A stretch of DNA of 64,000 nucleotides from Umezawaea beigongshangensis (lineage in GTDB: Bacteria; Actinomycetota; Actinomycetes; Mycobacteriales; Pseudonocardiaceae). The position numbers and the translations under genes are program-made. Below the pieces are notes generated by a model. That model worked only from the letters and a program-made list of their open reading frames with translations. It searched no databases and was not told the origin of the DNA. Below, piece by piece: positions 28,628 through 37,508 of the stretch (position 1 is its first letter; every line of letters begins with the position of its first letter). The stretch is from NCBI RefSeq assembly GCF_016464305.1, contig NZ_JAEIOJ010000006.1, positions 310,001-374,000 of the forward strand, written 5' to 3'.

Positions 28628-29965
28628 ATGCCCGGAATCAGCAGGTGGAGAAGGGCCTCGCGAAGGCTCGTGCCGGTGCTCGCCGCCGGTGGTCTGCTCG
28701 CGGCGGCGGCCTGCACCACGGGCGACGGCGCGGAGCCCGGCGGGGACGGGGGACCCGTGCGGGTCTCGGTGTGGGCCTGGTACCCCGAGTTCGCGGGAGT
28801 GGTCGAGGCGTTCAACGCCTCGCACACCGACGTCCAGGTCGACTGGACCAACGTCGGCACCGGACCCGACCAGTACGCCAAGCTCAAGACGGCGTTCGAG
28901 GCCGGCACCGGAGCGCCGGACGTGGCGATGGTGGAGTTCCAGCAGATCCCGACGTTCGTCGTCCTCGACGCCCTCGCGGACATGGGGCAGTACGGCGCGA
29001 ACGAGGACGAGCACCTCTACGCCGAGTGGGCCTGGAGCCAGGCCACCGACGGCGACGCCGTCCACGCCATCCCCGTCGACGGCGGCCCGATGGCGCTGAT
29101 GTACCGCAAGGACCTCTTCGAGCAGCACCAGATCCCCGTGCCGACCACCTGGGCCGAGTACGCGGAGGCCGCGGTGAAGATCAAGGCCGCCGACCCGAAC
29201 GCCTACGTGGCCAGCTTCGGCAGCGACGGCGGCTGGATCAACGGCCTCATGTGGCAGGCCGGGTGCCGCCCCTACGGCTACTCGCCGGCCGAGGGCAGGG
29301 AACGGGTGACGATCGCGCTCACCGGTCCCGAGTGCCGCAAGGTCTTCGACCTGCACGGCGACCTCGTGCAGCGCGGTCTCATGGCGCAGGACCCGTTCTT
29401 CACCGCGGACGCCACCGCGGCCCTGGACTCCGGCAAGTACTGGACGTGGGCCGCGGCGGGCTGGACGCCCGGCTACGTCGCGGGATCGCTCACGAGGACC
29501 GCGGGCAGGTGGGCGGTCGCGCCGATGCCGCAGTGGACCGCGGGGGGCGACGAGCAGGGCGACTGGGGCGGCTCGACGTTCACGGTCACCAAGCAGGCGA
29601 AGAACCCCGGGGCGGCGACGACGGTCGCCAGGGAGCTGTTCGGCACGTCGGAGGCGGCCTGGGACGTGGGTCTGAACAAGGCGTTCCTCCACCCGCTGGT
29701 CACCGACGTCGCCGCCGATCCGGCGTTCATCGGCAAGAGCCACGACTTCTTCGGCGGCCAGAAGGTCAACGAGATCTTCGTGCCGGTGTCGGAGAAGCTC
29801 GGCGACTTCCAGTTCACGCCGTTCCAGGACTTCGTGTTCGGCGAGCTGAACGACCGCAGTGCCGAGGCCATGGCGGGAGAGCGGCCGTGGAGCACGGTGC
29901 TGGAGGAGACGCAGAAGAACGTCGTCGCCCACGCCGAGCAGCAGGGCTTCACGGTCACCCAGTAG
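28628..29965 (+). CDS. ABC importer sugar-binding lipoprotein
   Basis: 445 residues, family 1 extracellular solute-binding protein. Basic N terminus, hydrophobic stretch and a Cys at residue 29 (GLLAAAACTTGDG) mark a lipoprotein. VRVSVWAWYPEFAGVVEAFNASHTDVQVDW opens the mature domain; AYVASFGSDGGWINGLMWQAG and GDWGGSTFTVTKQAKNP are typical of the sugar-binding class. The ATG at 28628 follows AGAAAGG. It heads an operon with two permeases and GH51, so arabino-oligosaccharides are the likely ligand. No ATPase gene is present; a shared MsiK-type ATPase elsewhere is assumed. Confidence 0.87.
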   Translation: MPGISRWRRASRRLVPVLAAGGLLAAAACTTGDGAEPGGDGGPVRVSVWAWYPEFAGVVEAFNASHTDVQVDWTNVGTGPDQYAKLKTAFEAGTGAPDVAMVEFQQIPTFVVLDALADMGQYGANEDEHLYAEWAWSQATDGDAVHAIPVDGGPMALMYRKDLFEQHQIPVPTTWAEYAEAAVKIKAADPNAYVASFGSDGGWINGLMWQAGCRPYGYSPAEGRERVTIALTGPECRKVFDLHGDLVQRGLMAQDPFFTADATAALDSGKYWTWAAAGWTPGYVAGSLTRTAGRWAVAPMPQWTAGGDEQGDWGGSTFTVTKQAKNPGAATTVARELFGTSEAAWDVGLNKAFLHPLVTDVAADPAFIGKSHDFFGGQKVNEIFVPVSEKLGDFQFTPFQDFVFGELNDRSAEAMAGERPWSTVLEETQKNVVAHAEQQGFTVTQ

Positions 29966-30034
29966 CGCCCCGCGCTCCCGCCGCGGCGCTCGTCCGCCGC
30001 GGCGGGAGCGCGGGCGACCGAACCAGGAGGTCCC

Positions 30035-30973
30035 GTGACCAGGGCTCTGCCGATCGCTCCCCCCGAGCCGTCCGGACGCGCGCCGCGTCGGTCGTCGCGC
30101 CGCGCGACCGCGCACCCGCTCGCGGGAGCGCTGTTCGTCCTGCCGTTCTTCCTCGTCGTCGTGGCCTTCCTGGTGGTGCCGCTGGGGTTCGCGTTCTGGC
30201 TCAGCCTCTCCAGCAAGAGCCTCGCGCGCGGCACGCGGTTCAGCGGCGTCGACAACTACGTGCGCGCCTTCACCGACCCGCTGCTGCTCGACGGCGTCGT
30301 GCGGGTCGTGCTCTTCGGCGTCGTGCAGATCCCGATCATGCTGGGCGTCGCGCTGGCCGGAGCGCTCGCGATCGACGCCGTCGGCACGAGGTTCGCGAGG
30401 GTGTACCGGCTCGTCGCCTTCACGCCCTACGCCGTGCCCGCCGTGCTCGGCGCGCTCATGTGGGGCTTCCTCTACAGCCGGACGTTCGGCGTGTTCGCCG
30501 ACGTCCCCGTCCTGTTCGGCGGGCAACCGGTCGACTTCTTCAGCTCCTCGCTGCTGCTGGTGTCGCTGGGCAACATCGTCACGTGGGCGTGGACCGGCTA
30601 CAACACGATCGTCCTGTACTCGGCGCTGCAGGGCGTGCCGCGCGAGACCTGCGAGGCCGCGGTGATCGACGGCGCGTCCCCGGTGCAGATCGCGCTGCGC
30701 GTCAAGGTCCCGGCGATCCGGCGGGCCGTCTCGCTCGCGGCGATCTTCAGCGTCATCGGGACCGTGCAGTTCTTCACCGAGCCCTACGTCATGGCCCGGT
30801 TCGCGCCGCAGATCTCCGCGGGCTACACGCCGAACCTCTACGCCTACAACCAGGCGTTCGCCTACTCGAACTTCCACTACTCCGCCGCGATCTCCTTCAC
30901 CCTCGGCTTCGTCGTGTTCGTCGTGGCCCACGTCTTCGTGGTCGTCAGCCGCCGCAGGGGAGCCGCCTCGTGA
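30035..30973 (+). CDS. ABC importer permease, MalF-like
   Basis: 312 residues with six predicted membrane helices. The EAA coupling motif appears as ETCEAAVIDGASPVQIALRVKVP (~residues 205-227), which contacts the ATPase. The N-terminal 35 residues are a cytoplasmic Arg/Pro-rich tail. GTG at 30035 follows AGGAGGT. It overlaps the next permease by four bases. Confidence 0.9.
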   Translation: MTRALPIAPPEPSGRAPRRSSRRATAHPLAGALFVLPFFLVVVAFLVVPLGFAFWLSLSSKSLARGTRFSGVDNYVRAFTDPLLLDGVVRVVLFGVVQIPIMLGVALAGALAIDAVGTRFARVYRLVAFTPYAVPAVLGALMWGFLYSRTFGVFADVPVLFGGQPVDFFSSSLLLVSLGNIVTWAWTGYNTIVLYSALQGVPRETCEAAVIDGASPVQIALRVKVPAIRRAVSLAAIFSVIGTVQFFTEPYVMARFAPQISAGYTPNLYAYNQAFAYSNFHYSAAISFTLGFVVFVVAHVFVVVSRRRGAAS

Positions 30974-31845
30974 CCACGACGACCGGGTCCCGCCGCCGCT
31001 CGGGGGAGCCGAGCTCGCGGCTCGCCCACGCCCTGATGGCCGCCGGTGTCCTCTACTTCGTCCTGCCGCTGGTGTGGATCGTGATCGCCGCGACCAAGAG
31101 CCAGCCCGACCTGCTCTCCAGCCCCGCGCTGTGGTTCGGCCGCGAGTTCAGCCTGATCGACAACGTCCGGCGGCTGTTCCGCGAGGACGGCGGCGTCTAC
31201 GGCCGGTGGCTCGCCAACACCGCCCTGTACTCCGGGGTCAGCGCCGCCGGGGCGACCCTGCTCGCCGCGCTCGCGGGCTACGGCCTTGCCCGCTTCTCCT
31301 TCTGGGGCAAGCGGTTCTTCGAGACCGCGCTGCTCGGTATGATCATGGTGCCCGCCACCGCGCTGGTGCTGCCGACGTACCTGATCCTGTCGAAGACGGG
31401 CATCGTCAACACCGTCTGGGCGGTCGTCCTGCCCTCGCTGCTCAGCCCGTTCGGCACCTACCTCGTCCGCGTCCACGTGACCGAGAGCGTGCCGGTGGAG
31501 CTGATCGACGCCGCCCGCGTCGACCGGGCGGGCGAACTGCGGATCTTCCTCCAGATCGTGGTGCCGCTGATGCGTCCGGCGATCGTCACCGTCTTCCTCG
31601 TCACGCTGGTGGCGACCTGGAACAACTACTTCCTGCCGCTGGTGGTGCTCAGCGACGCCGACCTCTACCCGCTGACGGTCGGGCTGACCACGTGGTTCAA
31701 CACCGCGCAGCAGGAGGCGGGCACCCGGCAACTGTTCGACCTCGTCATCACCGGATCGCTGCTGGCCGTCGTCCCGCTCGTCGCCGCCTTCGTCCTGCTC
31801 CAGCGCTTCTGGCGCAGCGGAGCGGGGTCCGGAGCCCTGAAGTAG
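30970..31845 (+). CDS. ABC importer permease, MalG-like
   Basis: 291 residues, six membrane helices. EAA motif variant VELIDAARVDRAGELRIFLQIVVPLMRPA at ~178-206. The typical motif 'AATKSQPDLLSSPALWFG' follows the first helix. GTG start overlaps the stop of the partner permease (GTGA). It forms the heterodimeric channel with the preceding gene. Confidence 0.9.
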   Translation: MTTTTGSRRRSGEPSSRLAHALMAAGVLYFVLPLVWIVIAATKSQPDLLSSPALWFGREFSLIDNVRRLFREDGGVYGRWLANTALYSGVSAAGATLLAALAGYGLARFSFWGKRFFETALLGMIMVPATALVLPTYLILSKTGIVNTVWAVVLPSLLSPFGTYLVRVHVTESVPVELIDAARVDRAGELRIFLQIVVPLMRPAIVTVFLVTLVATWNNYFLPLVVLSDADLYPLTVGLTTWFNTAQQEAGTRQLFDLVITGSLLAVVPLVAAFVLLQRFWRSGAGSGALK

Positions 31846-31873
31846 CCCACTCCACGACCACCGCAGGAGAACC

Positions 31874-33382
31874 GTGCTGACCGCTTCTCTCGTCCTCAGT
31901 CCCGGCCACGTCGTCGCGCCGGTCCGCCGCCGTCTCTTCGGGTCCTTCGTCGAGCACATGGGCCGCTGCGTCTACACGGGCATCTACGAGCCGGGGCACC
32001 CCACGGCCGACGAGGACGGCTTCCGCGGCGACGTGCTGGCGCTGACGCGCGAGCTGGGCGTCACCCTCGTCCGCTACCCCGGCGGCAACTTCGTCTCCGG
32101 CTACCGCTGGGAGGACGGCGTCGGACCGGTCGCCGACCGGCCGGTTCGCCGCGAGCTGGCCTGGCACAGCCTCGAGACCAACGAGGTCGGCCTCGACGAG
32201 TTCGTCCGCTGGGCCCGCAAGGCCGGTGCCGAGGTCATGTACGCGGTGAACCTCGGCACCAGGGGCGTCGCCGAGGCGCTCGACGTGCACGAGTACGCCA
32301 ACCACGAGGGCGGCACGCACCTGTCGGAGCTGCGCCGGGCCAACGGGGCGACGCAGCCGCACGGGATCGCCCTGTGGTGCCTGGGCAACGAGCTGGACGG
32401 ACCGTGGCAGACCGGGCACAAGACCGCGCAGGAGTACGGCAGGCTCGCCGCCGAGACGGCCAGGGCGCTGCGCCAGGCCGAACCGGGACTGGAGCTCGTC
32501 GCCTGCGGCAGTTCCAGCTCCACCATGCCGACGTTCGGCGCGTGGGAGTCCACGGTCCTGGAGCTGGCCTACGACCAGGTCGACCACATCTCCTGCCACG
32601 CCTACTACGAGGTGATCGACGGTGACGTCGACAGCTTCCTCGCCTCGGCCGTGGACGTGGACCACGTCGTCGACAGCGTCGTGGCCACGGCCGACGCGGT
32701 GGGCGCCCGGCTCAAGAGCACCAAGCGGATCGGCGTGTCCTTCGACGAGTGGAACGTCTGGTACCAGAAGAGGTTCCACGCCGATCCGCGCACGGACTGG
32801 GAGATCGCCCCGCGGATCATCGAGGACCGCTACGACGTCACCGACGCCGTGGTGGTCGGCAACCTGCTGATCTCGCTGCTGCGGCACGCCGACCGCGTGG
32901 TCGCCGCCTGCCAGGCCCAGCTGGTCAACGTCATCGCCCCGATCCGCAGCGAGCCCGGCGGACCCGCGTGGCGGCAGACGACCTTCCACCCGTTCGCGCT
33001 GACCTCCCGGCTGGCGCGCGGACGGGTCCTGCGGGTGGAGATCGCGTCGCCGACGACCCGGACCGCGCGCTTCGGCGACGTGCCCGTGGTCGACGCGGTG
33101 GCCACCCACGACCCCGACACCGGTGAGGTCGTGCTGTTCGCGGTCAACCGCGGCCGGGCGGAGCCGGTGGAGGTGCTGGTCTCCGTCACGCCGTTCGGGG
33201 ACGTGGAGGTGGCCGAGGCGTGGACGCTGCACGACGCCGACGCCTCCGCGAGCAACACGCGCGACGACCCCGACCGGGTCGTGCCACGACCGGCGAGCGC
33301 CGAGATCACCGGCGGTGTCCTGCGGCTCGTCGCTCCGCCCGTCTCCTGGAGCGCCGTGCGGCTCGCCCTCCGCGCGTCCTAG
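31874..33382 (+). CDS. abfA: Intracellular alpha-L-arabinofuranosidase (GH51)
   Basis: 502 residues, no signal peptide. FGSFVEHMGRCVYTGIYEPGH and VRYPGGNFVSGYRWEDG are GH51 signatures. The acid/base Glu lies in LWCLGNELDGPWQ (~residue 173) and the nucleophile Glu in GVSFDEWNVWY (~residue 291). The C-terminal beta-sandwich runs from ~385. It removes terminal arabinofuranosyl units from imported oligosaccharides. It lies 28 bp after the permease gene with an AGGAGA ribosome site, so it belongs to the importer operon. Confidence 0.92.
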   Translation: MLTASLVLSPGHVVAPVRRRLFGSFVEHMGRCVYTGIYEPGHPTADEDGFRGDVLALTRELGVTLVRYPGGNFVSGYRWEDGVGPVADRPVRRELAWHSLETNEVGLDEFVRWARKAGAEVMYAVNLGTRGVAEALDVHEYANHEGGTHLSELRRANGATQPHGIALWCLGNELDGPWQTGHKTAQEYGRLAAETARALRQAEPGLELVACGSSSSTMPTFGAWESTVLELAYDQVDHISCHAYYEVIDGDVDSFLASAVDVDHVVDSVVATADAVGARLKSTKRIGVSFDEWNVWYQKRFHADPRTDWEIAPRIIEDRYDVTDAVVVGNLLISLLRHADRVVAACQAQLVNVIAPIRSEPGGPAWRQTTFHPFALTSRLARGRVLRVEIASPTTRTARFGDVPVVDAVATHDPDTGEVVLFAVNRGRAEPVEVLVSVTPFGDVEVAEAWTLHDADASASNTRDDPDRVVPRPASAEITGGVLRLVAPPVSWSAVRLALRAS

Positions 33383-33477
33383 CGGGGGCGTTCGGCCGAG
33401 GGGTTGAAGCCGGTCGTCCGGCGGGTCATGATCGAGGACCCGGTCGCGCCAGCGTCGGAGGACCAGGAGGAGGACGA

Positions 33478-34992
33478 GTGACGGCACACGAGATGGATCG
33501 GCGCACGCTGCTGCGCGGTGCTGGTGTCGCGGGCGTCAGCACGGCGCTGACCGGCCTGCTCGGCACCGCCCCGGCGACGGCCGCGCCCGACGTCACCCCG
33601 TTCGACCTGCACTTCTCCACCACCGAGCGGTTCCGGCCGTTCGACCTGATCGCGCCGCGGTTCGTGCAGTACGACAGCGCGGTCACCCCGTCGCCGCGCG
33701 CCTCGGGCACGCTGGTGAGCACCGGCGCCGGCCCGCGGGCGCCGTTCGCCTCGGTGCTGGTCGAGGTGCAGCGGATCGACGGCGCGGGCGCGGTGCAGGC
33801 GGGCTGGGCCGGTGGGGACACCTCCGTGCTGGGCACGCTCGACCCGGGCGCGGGGCGGGCGACGATCGAGGTGACCGTCGGCGGCACGACCACCGTCGTC
33901 GCCTCGGCCGAGGCGCGGGTGAGCGGGTCGTTCGGGTTCGCCGTGGTCCTCAACGAGAACGCCGTCACGGTCCTGGTCGACACCACCGGCACCGGCACCG
34001 GCTGGCAGCCGCTGGTGACCGAGCGCAACGGCGTGCGCGCCCTGATCGACCTGCGGGTGCCCGCGGTCCTCGGGAACCTCGACCACGCCTACGGCGGGCG
34101 GGGCGACGGCTCGGTGCGCCTGGGCCGCGTGCGGGCCGGCTACTTCGGCCAGGTCGGCGTGCGGGACCCGCACGTGGTGCAGCACGCCGACGGCAGGCCG
34201 TACGTCCGCGACGGCAAGATGTACCTGACCCTCACCAACGCCGGGCTGGGCTTCTTCCAGCAGGCGCACTGGGCCGTCTGGACGATCGACCTGGCCGATC
34301 CCACGCGGCTGGAGCAGGTCGCGATCCTGTTCTTCGAGCGCGACGGCGCGGTGCTCGGCGACCACGCCGGGCAGATCGTGTACGACGACCGCACCGGGCG
34401 CTTCATCGTGCTGATGAGCTCCTGGGGCGACTTCGACTTCCGCGGCGTGCACATCAGGCACGCCACCACCGGGGCGAACGTCCTCTCCGGCGTCCACGTC
34501 ATCCCCACCCAGCGGCTGCCGCTGCCCACGACGGTCAGCTCCTGGGACCCGGCGCTGACCCGCGTCGACGGCCGCTGGCGGCTCGCGTTCGTGGAGAGCG
34601 AGGCGCAGCAGCCCGCGTTCGTCTTCCACCCGGCCCTGGCCGCCGGGCCCGTCGGCGCGGACTACGCCGAGTCGCTGAGCCGGGTCGGCGCGGACACCGG
34701 CGTCGACCAGACCGAGGGCACGATCATCCAGCGCGTCGGCCGCTCCTGGTACGTCTTCGCCAGCGACGGCGACGCCCGCACGTACCCGGTGTACGACCTG
34801 CGGATGCGCAAGCTCGGCACGCTGGACGCCCCCTACGGCACGAACATCCCGCACCCCGTGCTGCTGCCGGTCGGCCGCGAGTGGTGGCTCATCACCTTCG
34901 ACGGCACCCAGTTCGCCGAACCGGTCCTGGGGTACGGCGGCCACGGCGACCTGATCGTCATGCGCTCCCCGGCCCCGGGGGGTCGCAGGTGA
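33478..34992 (+). CDS. Tat-exported beta-propeller protein, GH43-like
   Basis: 504 residues. Tat signal DRRTLLRGAGVAGVSTALTG, cleavage near ATA-APD. Residues ~35-210 form a jelly-roll-like domain (laminin-G-like: FDLIAPRFVQYDS, ATIEVTVGG). Residues ~220-500 look like a five-bladed propeller (GVRDPHVVQHADGRPYVRDGKMYLT, GQIVYDDRTGRFIVLMSSWGDF, EGTIIQRVGRSWYVFAS) with GH43-type Asp and Glu positions. A role in arabinan or related polysaccharide breakdown is inferred from place and fold; substrate unknown. GTG at 33478 follows AGGAGGAGG. It is last in the arabinan operon. Confidence 0.75.
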   Translation: MTAHEMDRRTLLRGAGVAGVSTALTGLLGTAPATAAPDVTPFDLHFSTTERFRPFDLIAPRFVQYDSAVTPSPRASGTLVSTGAGPRAPFASVLVEVQRIDGAGAVQAGWAGGDTSVLGTLDPGAGRATIEVTVGGTTTVVASAEARVSGSFGFAVVLNENAVTVLVDTTGTGTGWQPLVTERNGVRALIDLRVPAVLGNLDHAYGGRGDGSVRLGRVRAGYFGQVGVRDPHVVQHADGRPYVRDGKMYLTLTNAGLGFFQQAHWAVWTIDLADPTRLEQVAILFFERDGAVLGDHAGQIVYDDRTGRFIVLMSSWGDFDFRGVHIRHATTGANVLSGVHVIPTQRLPLPTTVSSWDPALTRVDGRWRLAFVESEAQQPAFVFHPALAAGPVGADYAESLSRVGADTGVDQTEGTIIQRVGRSWYVFASDGDARTYPVYDLRMRKLGTLDAPYGTNIPHPVLLPVGREWWLITFDGTQFAEPVLGYGGHGDLIVMRSPAPGGRR

Positions 34993-34993
34993 C

Positions 34994-35035
34994 GCGCGGC
35001 GCGTTCCGTTCCGGGAGGAACGGAACGCGCCGCGC
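34994..35035 (+). terminator. Terminator of the arabinan operon
   Basis: Perfect 19-bp stem (GCGCGGCGCGTTCCGTTCC and complement) with loop GGGA, starting two bases after the stop at 34992. Confidence 0.88.
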
Positions 35036-35177
35036 GCCACACCGACGCGGTACTCGTGCCGCTTCCCCGTTCCGACCGTCGCGGGCGGTGCCCGCTCGCC
35101 GTCCGCTGCACCGAGTGCGGTCCGGTGCGACGATGGGGTGATCACCGGCGGGGACCGCGGAGGGAGGTGGGCGGCGG

Positions 35178-35903
35178 ATGACGGACGTGCCGGAGCACGG
35201 CGGTGCGCGGCTGGTCACCGAGTTGCAGGACCTCCTGCTGAGCACCCGCGACGTCGACGAGTTCCTCCAGCAGGTGACCGTCCGGGCCGCGGCCGCCGTC
35301 GAGGCGCCGGTCTCGTGCGGCATCACCGTCCGCCAGGACGGACGGCCCGTGACGGTGGCCAGCAGCGACGACCTGGCCACCCGCGTGGACGAGGTGCAGT
35401 ACGGCCACGAGCGGGGGCCGTGCCTGTCGACCATGCGCACCGGTGAGGTGAACCTGATCGAGGACCTCGCGGGGGACGACCGGTGGGGCGGTTACCGCCC
35501 GGAGGCGCTGGCCCGGGGCGTGCTCTCCTCGCTGTCGGTCCCGCTGTTCGTGCTGGACGAACCGGTCGGCGCGCTCAACCTCTACTCCCGGCAGGCCCAC
35601 AGCTTCGGCCCGCGGGAGCAGGCCGCCGGACAGCGCTTCGCCGGCGAGGTCTCCGGTGTGGTCGCCCTGGCCGCCCGCATCGCCGAGCACGCCCGGCGCG
35701 CGGACGACCTCACGGTGGCGCTGGCCTCCCGGTCCACCATCGACCAGGCGCTCGGCGTGATCATGGCGCAGAAGCGGTGCTCCGCCGACGAGGCGTTCCG
35801 GGTGCTGCGCACCGCGTCGCAGAACCGCAACGTCAAGCTCCGCGACATCGCCGTGGAGGTCGTCACCGCCGTCAGCGGGCAGCGACCGGTTCCCCACCGG
35901 TAG
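35178..35903 (+). CDS. GAF-ANTAR domain protein
   Basis: 241 residues. GAF domain ~10-165 (VTVRAAAAVEAPVSCGITVRQDG, GPCLSTMRTGEVNLIEDLAGDDRWGGY). C-terminal ANTAR RNA-binding domain ~178-232 (LASRSTIDQALGVIMAQKRCSADEAFRVLRTASQNRNVKLRDIA). ANTAR proteins bind paired hairpins in transcripts and cause antitermination. The GAF ligand is unknown. GGAGGGAGGTGG precedes the ATG. No ANTAR target hairpin pair was recognised next to it. Confidence 0.9.
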   Translation: MTDVPEHGGARLVTELQDLLLSTRDVDEFLQQVTVRAAAAVEAPVSCGITVRQDGRPVTVASSDDLATRVDEVQYGHERGPCLSTMRTGEVNLIEDLAGDDRWGGYRPEALARGVLSSLSVPLFVLDEPVGALNLYSRQAHSFGPREQAAGQRFAGEVSGVVALAARIAEHARRADDLTVALASRSTIDQALGVIMAQKRCSADEAFRVLRTASQNRNVKLRDIAVEVVTAVSGQRPVPHR

Positions 35904-36074
35904 CTCGGCGGGGTCCGGTCCGCCCGACCGTGGCCGTTCGTGGTCCCCGCTGCCGGCGTCGGCTGGCCGCTGGTTCCGCGCCGGCCGTCGCACCGGCGTT
36001 CGACGTGGTGGTCCGGACGGGTGATGCCCCGTTGCCACTCGTTTGGGTGTCGACGTGCGTGGAACCTGGTCGGG

Positions 36075-36434
36075 GTGAGCTCGGAGCTGATCGTGCAGAT
36101 CATGCCCGCGGTCCGGATCGACCGTCAGGTCGCCGGTCTGCTGGTGCTGCTGTCCGGAGAGTTGGAGGTCGACACGGCGCACGACCTGGCCGAGCGGCTG
36201 GAGCTGGTGCGGCACCACCGGGAGGTGGCGGTCGACCTCTCCGGACTCACGTTCATGTCGGCCTACGGAGCGGCGACGCTCGCGGTCGCCGCCGCGGAGG
36301 TGCGGGCCCGCGGCGGGCGCCTGCTCGTGGTGAACGCGAACTCGATCGTGCAACGGGTGCTGGGACTGACCCACCCCGACCTCCTCGCCCCGCCCGAGGT
36401 GACCCGTGCGTGGCGCCGTCTGCGAGCGGTCTGA
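36075..36434 (+). CDS. STAS-domain protein lacking the phospho-serine
   Basis: 119 residues. STAS fold with VAVDLSGLTFMSAYGAATLAVAA at ~53-75. At the position of the usual SSG the residues are AYG, so normal serine phosphorylation is not possible. GTG at 36075 is chosen to fit the STAS length; the longer upstream frame is not family-like. It converges with another STAS gene four bases away. Confidence 0.78.
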   Translation: MSSELIVQIMPAVRIDRQVAGLLVLLSGELEVDTAHDLAERLELVRHHREVAVDLSGLTFMSAYGAATLAVAAAEVRARGGRLLVVNANSIVQRVLGLTHPDLLAPPEVTRAWRRLRAV

Positions 36435-36438
36435 CCCG

Positions 36439-36849
36439 TCACCGTTCGCCGGTGGTGCCCGGCGCGGCCAGGGCCACGGCCACGCTGCGCCTCAGGAGCA
36501 GCCGCCGGTCCGCGCCGAGCACCTCCAGCGCCCGGCCGACCTCGGGGGTGACCGCGGCCAGGCGCAGCTCCGTGCCGAGGGCCAGGGCGCGGTGGTGCGC
36601 CCGCACCAGCCCCGCGGCCCCGCAGCACGCCAGGAACCCCACACCCGCCATGTCGACCACCACGGGGGCCGGTGGTCGCGCCCGGTCGAGGGCCTCCGCC
36701 AGCGCCCGCACGAGCGTGGGCGTGCTGTGCAGGTCGATCTCGCCGGCGAGCCCGACCACGACGGCCCGCCCGTGCCGCCCGTGCCGCACGCGCAGGCCGG
36801 GCGGCGGTTCGGAGGCGCGGGACGTGGACAGGGCGGGCACTCCTCGCAC
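36439..36849 (-). CDS. STAS-domain protein with Cys-Cys at the phospho-site
   Basis: 136 residues. STAS domain ~20-130: GLAGEIDLHSTPTLVRALAEAL, then VVVDMAGVGFLACCGAAGLVRAHH. The serine pair of antagonists is replaced by CC, which removes phospho-control and could make the site redox-sensitive (inference). Starts at GTG 36849; tail to tail with the preceding STAS gene. Confidence 0.8.
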   Translation of the reverse strand: MRGVPALSTSRASEPPPGLRVRHGRHGRAVVVGLAGEIDLHSTPTLVRALAEALDRARPPAPVVVDMAGVGFLACCGAAGLVRAHHRALALGTELRLAAVTPEVGRALEVLGADRRLLLRRSVAVALAAPGTTGER

Positions 36850-36953
36850 TGGCGGACGGTCTCACGGTAGAACGCCCGCACCGGTGGCGCGGGCGGACGT
36901 GAACCCGGCAGCACCCTCCGGGTGACGGGCACCGCCGGTCCGGGTGATGTGAC

Positions 36954-37212
36954 GTGGACGTCGTGTCCGACCTGGATGTGGTGTCCGGGTCCGTGAGCGA
37001 ACGTCCGGTGGCCGAGCGGCTGGCTCCGGTGTGCGAGGCGGTGGCCCGGCTGCTGTCGCCGCACGCCGACGTGGTCCTGCACGACCCGCGCACCGACCGG
37101 GTCGTGGCGATCTGGAACGCGCTGTCCGGTCGCGTCCCCGGCGACCCCCCGGCTGCTGGGAGAGCTCGCCGGGCTCCGCGCGGCGGCCGGGCAGGACGTC
37201 TTCGGGCCGTAC
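36954..37212 (+). pseudogene. Broken YheO-like PAS domain fragment
   Basis: GTG-started frame reading RLAPVCEAVARLLSPHADVVLHD and RVVAIWNALSGRVPGDPP, the start of YheO-type PAS domains. At the C run 37145-37150 the frame must shift by one base to continue RLLGELAGLRAAAGQDVFGPYRS, the expected next part of the domain. One extra C in a six-C run explains the shift. The helix-turn-helix half is absent; the sequence runs straight into an aminotransferase fragment. Confidence 0.65.
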
Positions 37213-37501
37213 CGAAGTCGCTGCACCTCGGCCACACCGAGACCTGCGGTCTGCCCGCCCTGCGCGAGGCCGTCGCGAGCACCTGCGACGAGGTGGCCCC
37301 CGAGGACGTCCTGTGCTTCGCGGGCGCGGCGGAGGCGCGATGTGCGTGGACCTCGTGCAGGAACGGGGCGTGCTGCTGCTGCCCGCGAGCACCGTCCGCT
37401 CGGAGCTGACCCCGACGTCCGCCGACCGCTTCCACCTCGGCCGGCGCTCCCCGCAGGAGGGGCTGGCCCGGTGGGCGGCTTGGCCGGAGGTGCGCGGGTG
37501 A
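37213..37501 (+). pseudogene. Aminotransferase relic with central deletion
   Basis: First part reads HLGHTETCGLPALREAVAST and then EVAPEDVLCFAGAAEA, the N-terminal motif of fold-type I aminotransferases of the capreomycidine-synthase style. At about 37338 the reading changes frame and continues MCVDLVQERGVLLLPAS to RFHLGRRSPQEGLARW, the C-terminal domain of the same family. About 280 central residues, including the PLP lysine, are missing. It is a non-functional remnant. Confidence 0.7.
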
Positions 37502-37508
37502 TCGGCGA

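Noticed and set aside
27220-31845. Single 1541-codon open frame on the plus strand
   Set aside because: Only its last 292 codons are a gene (the second permease). The rest is antisense to lacI and out of frame with the binding-protein and first permease genes; it stays open because stop codons are rare in such GC-rich DNA.
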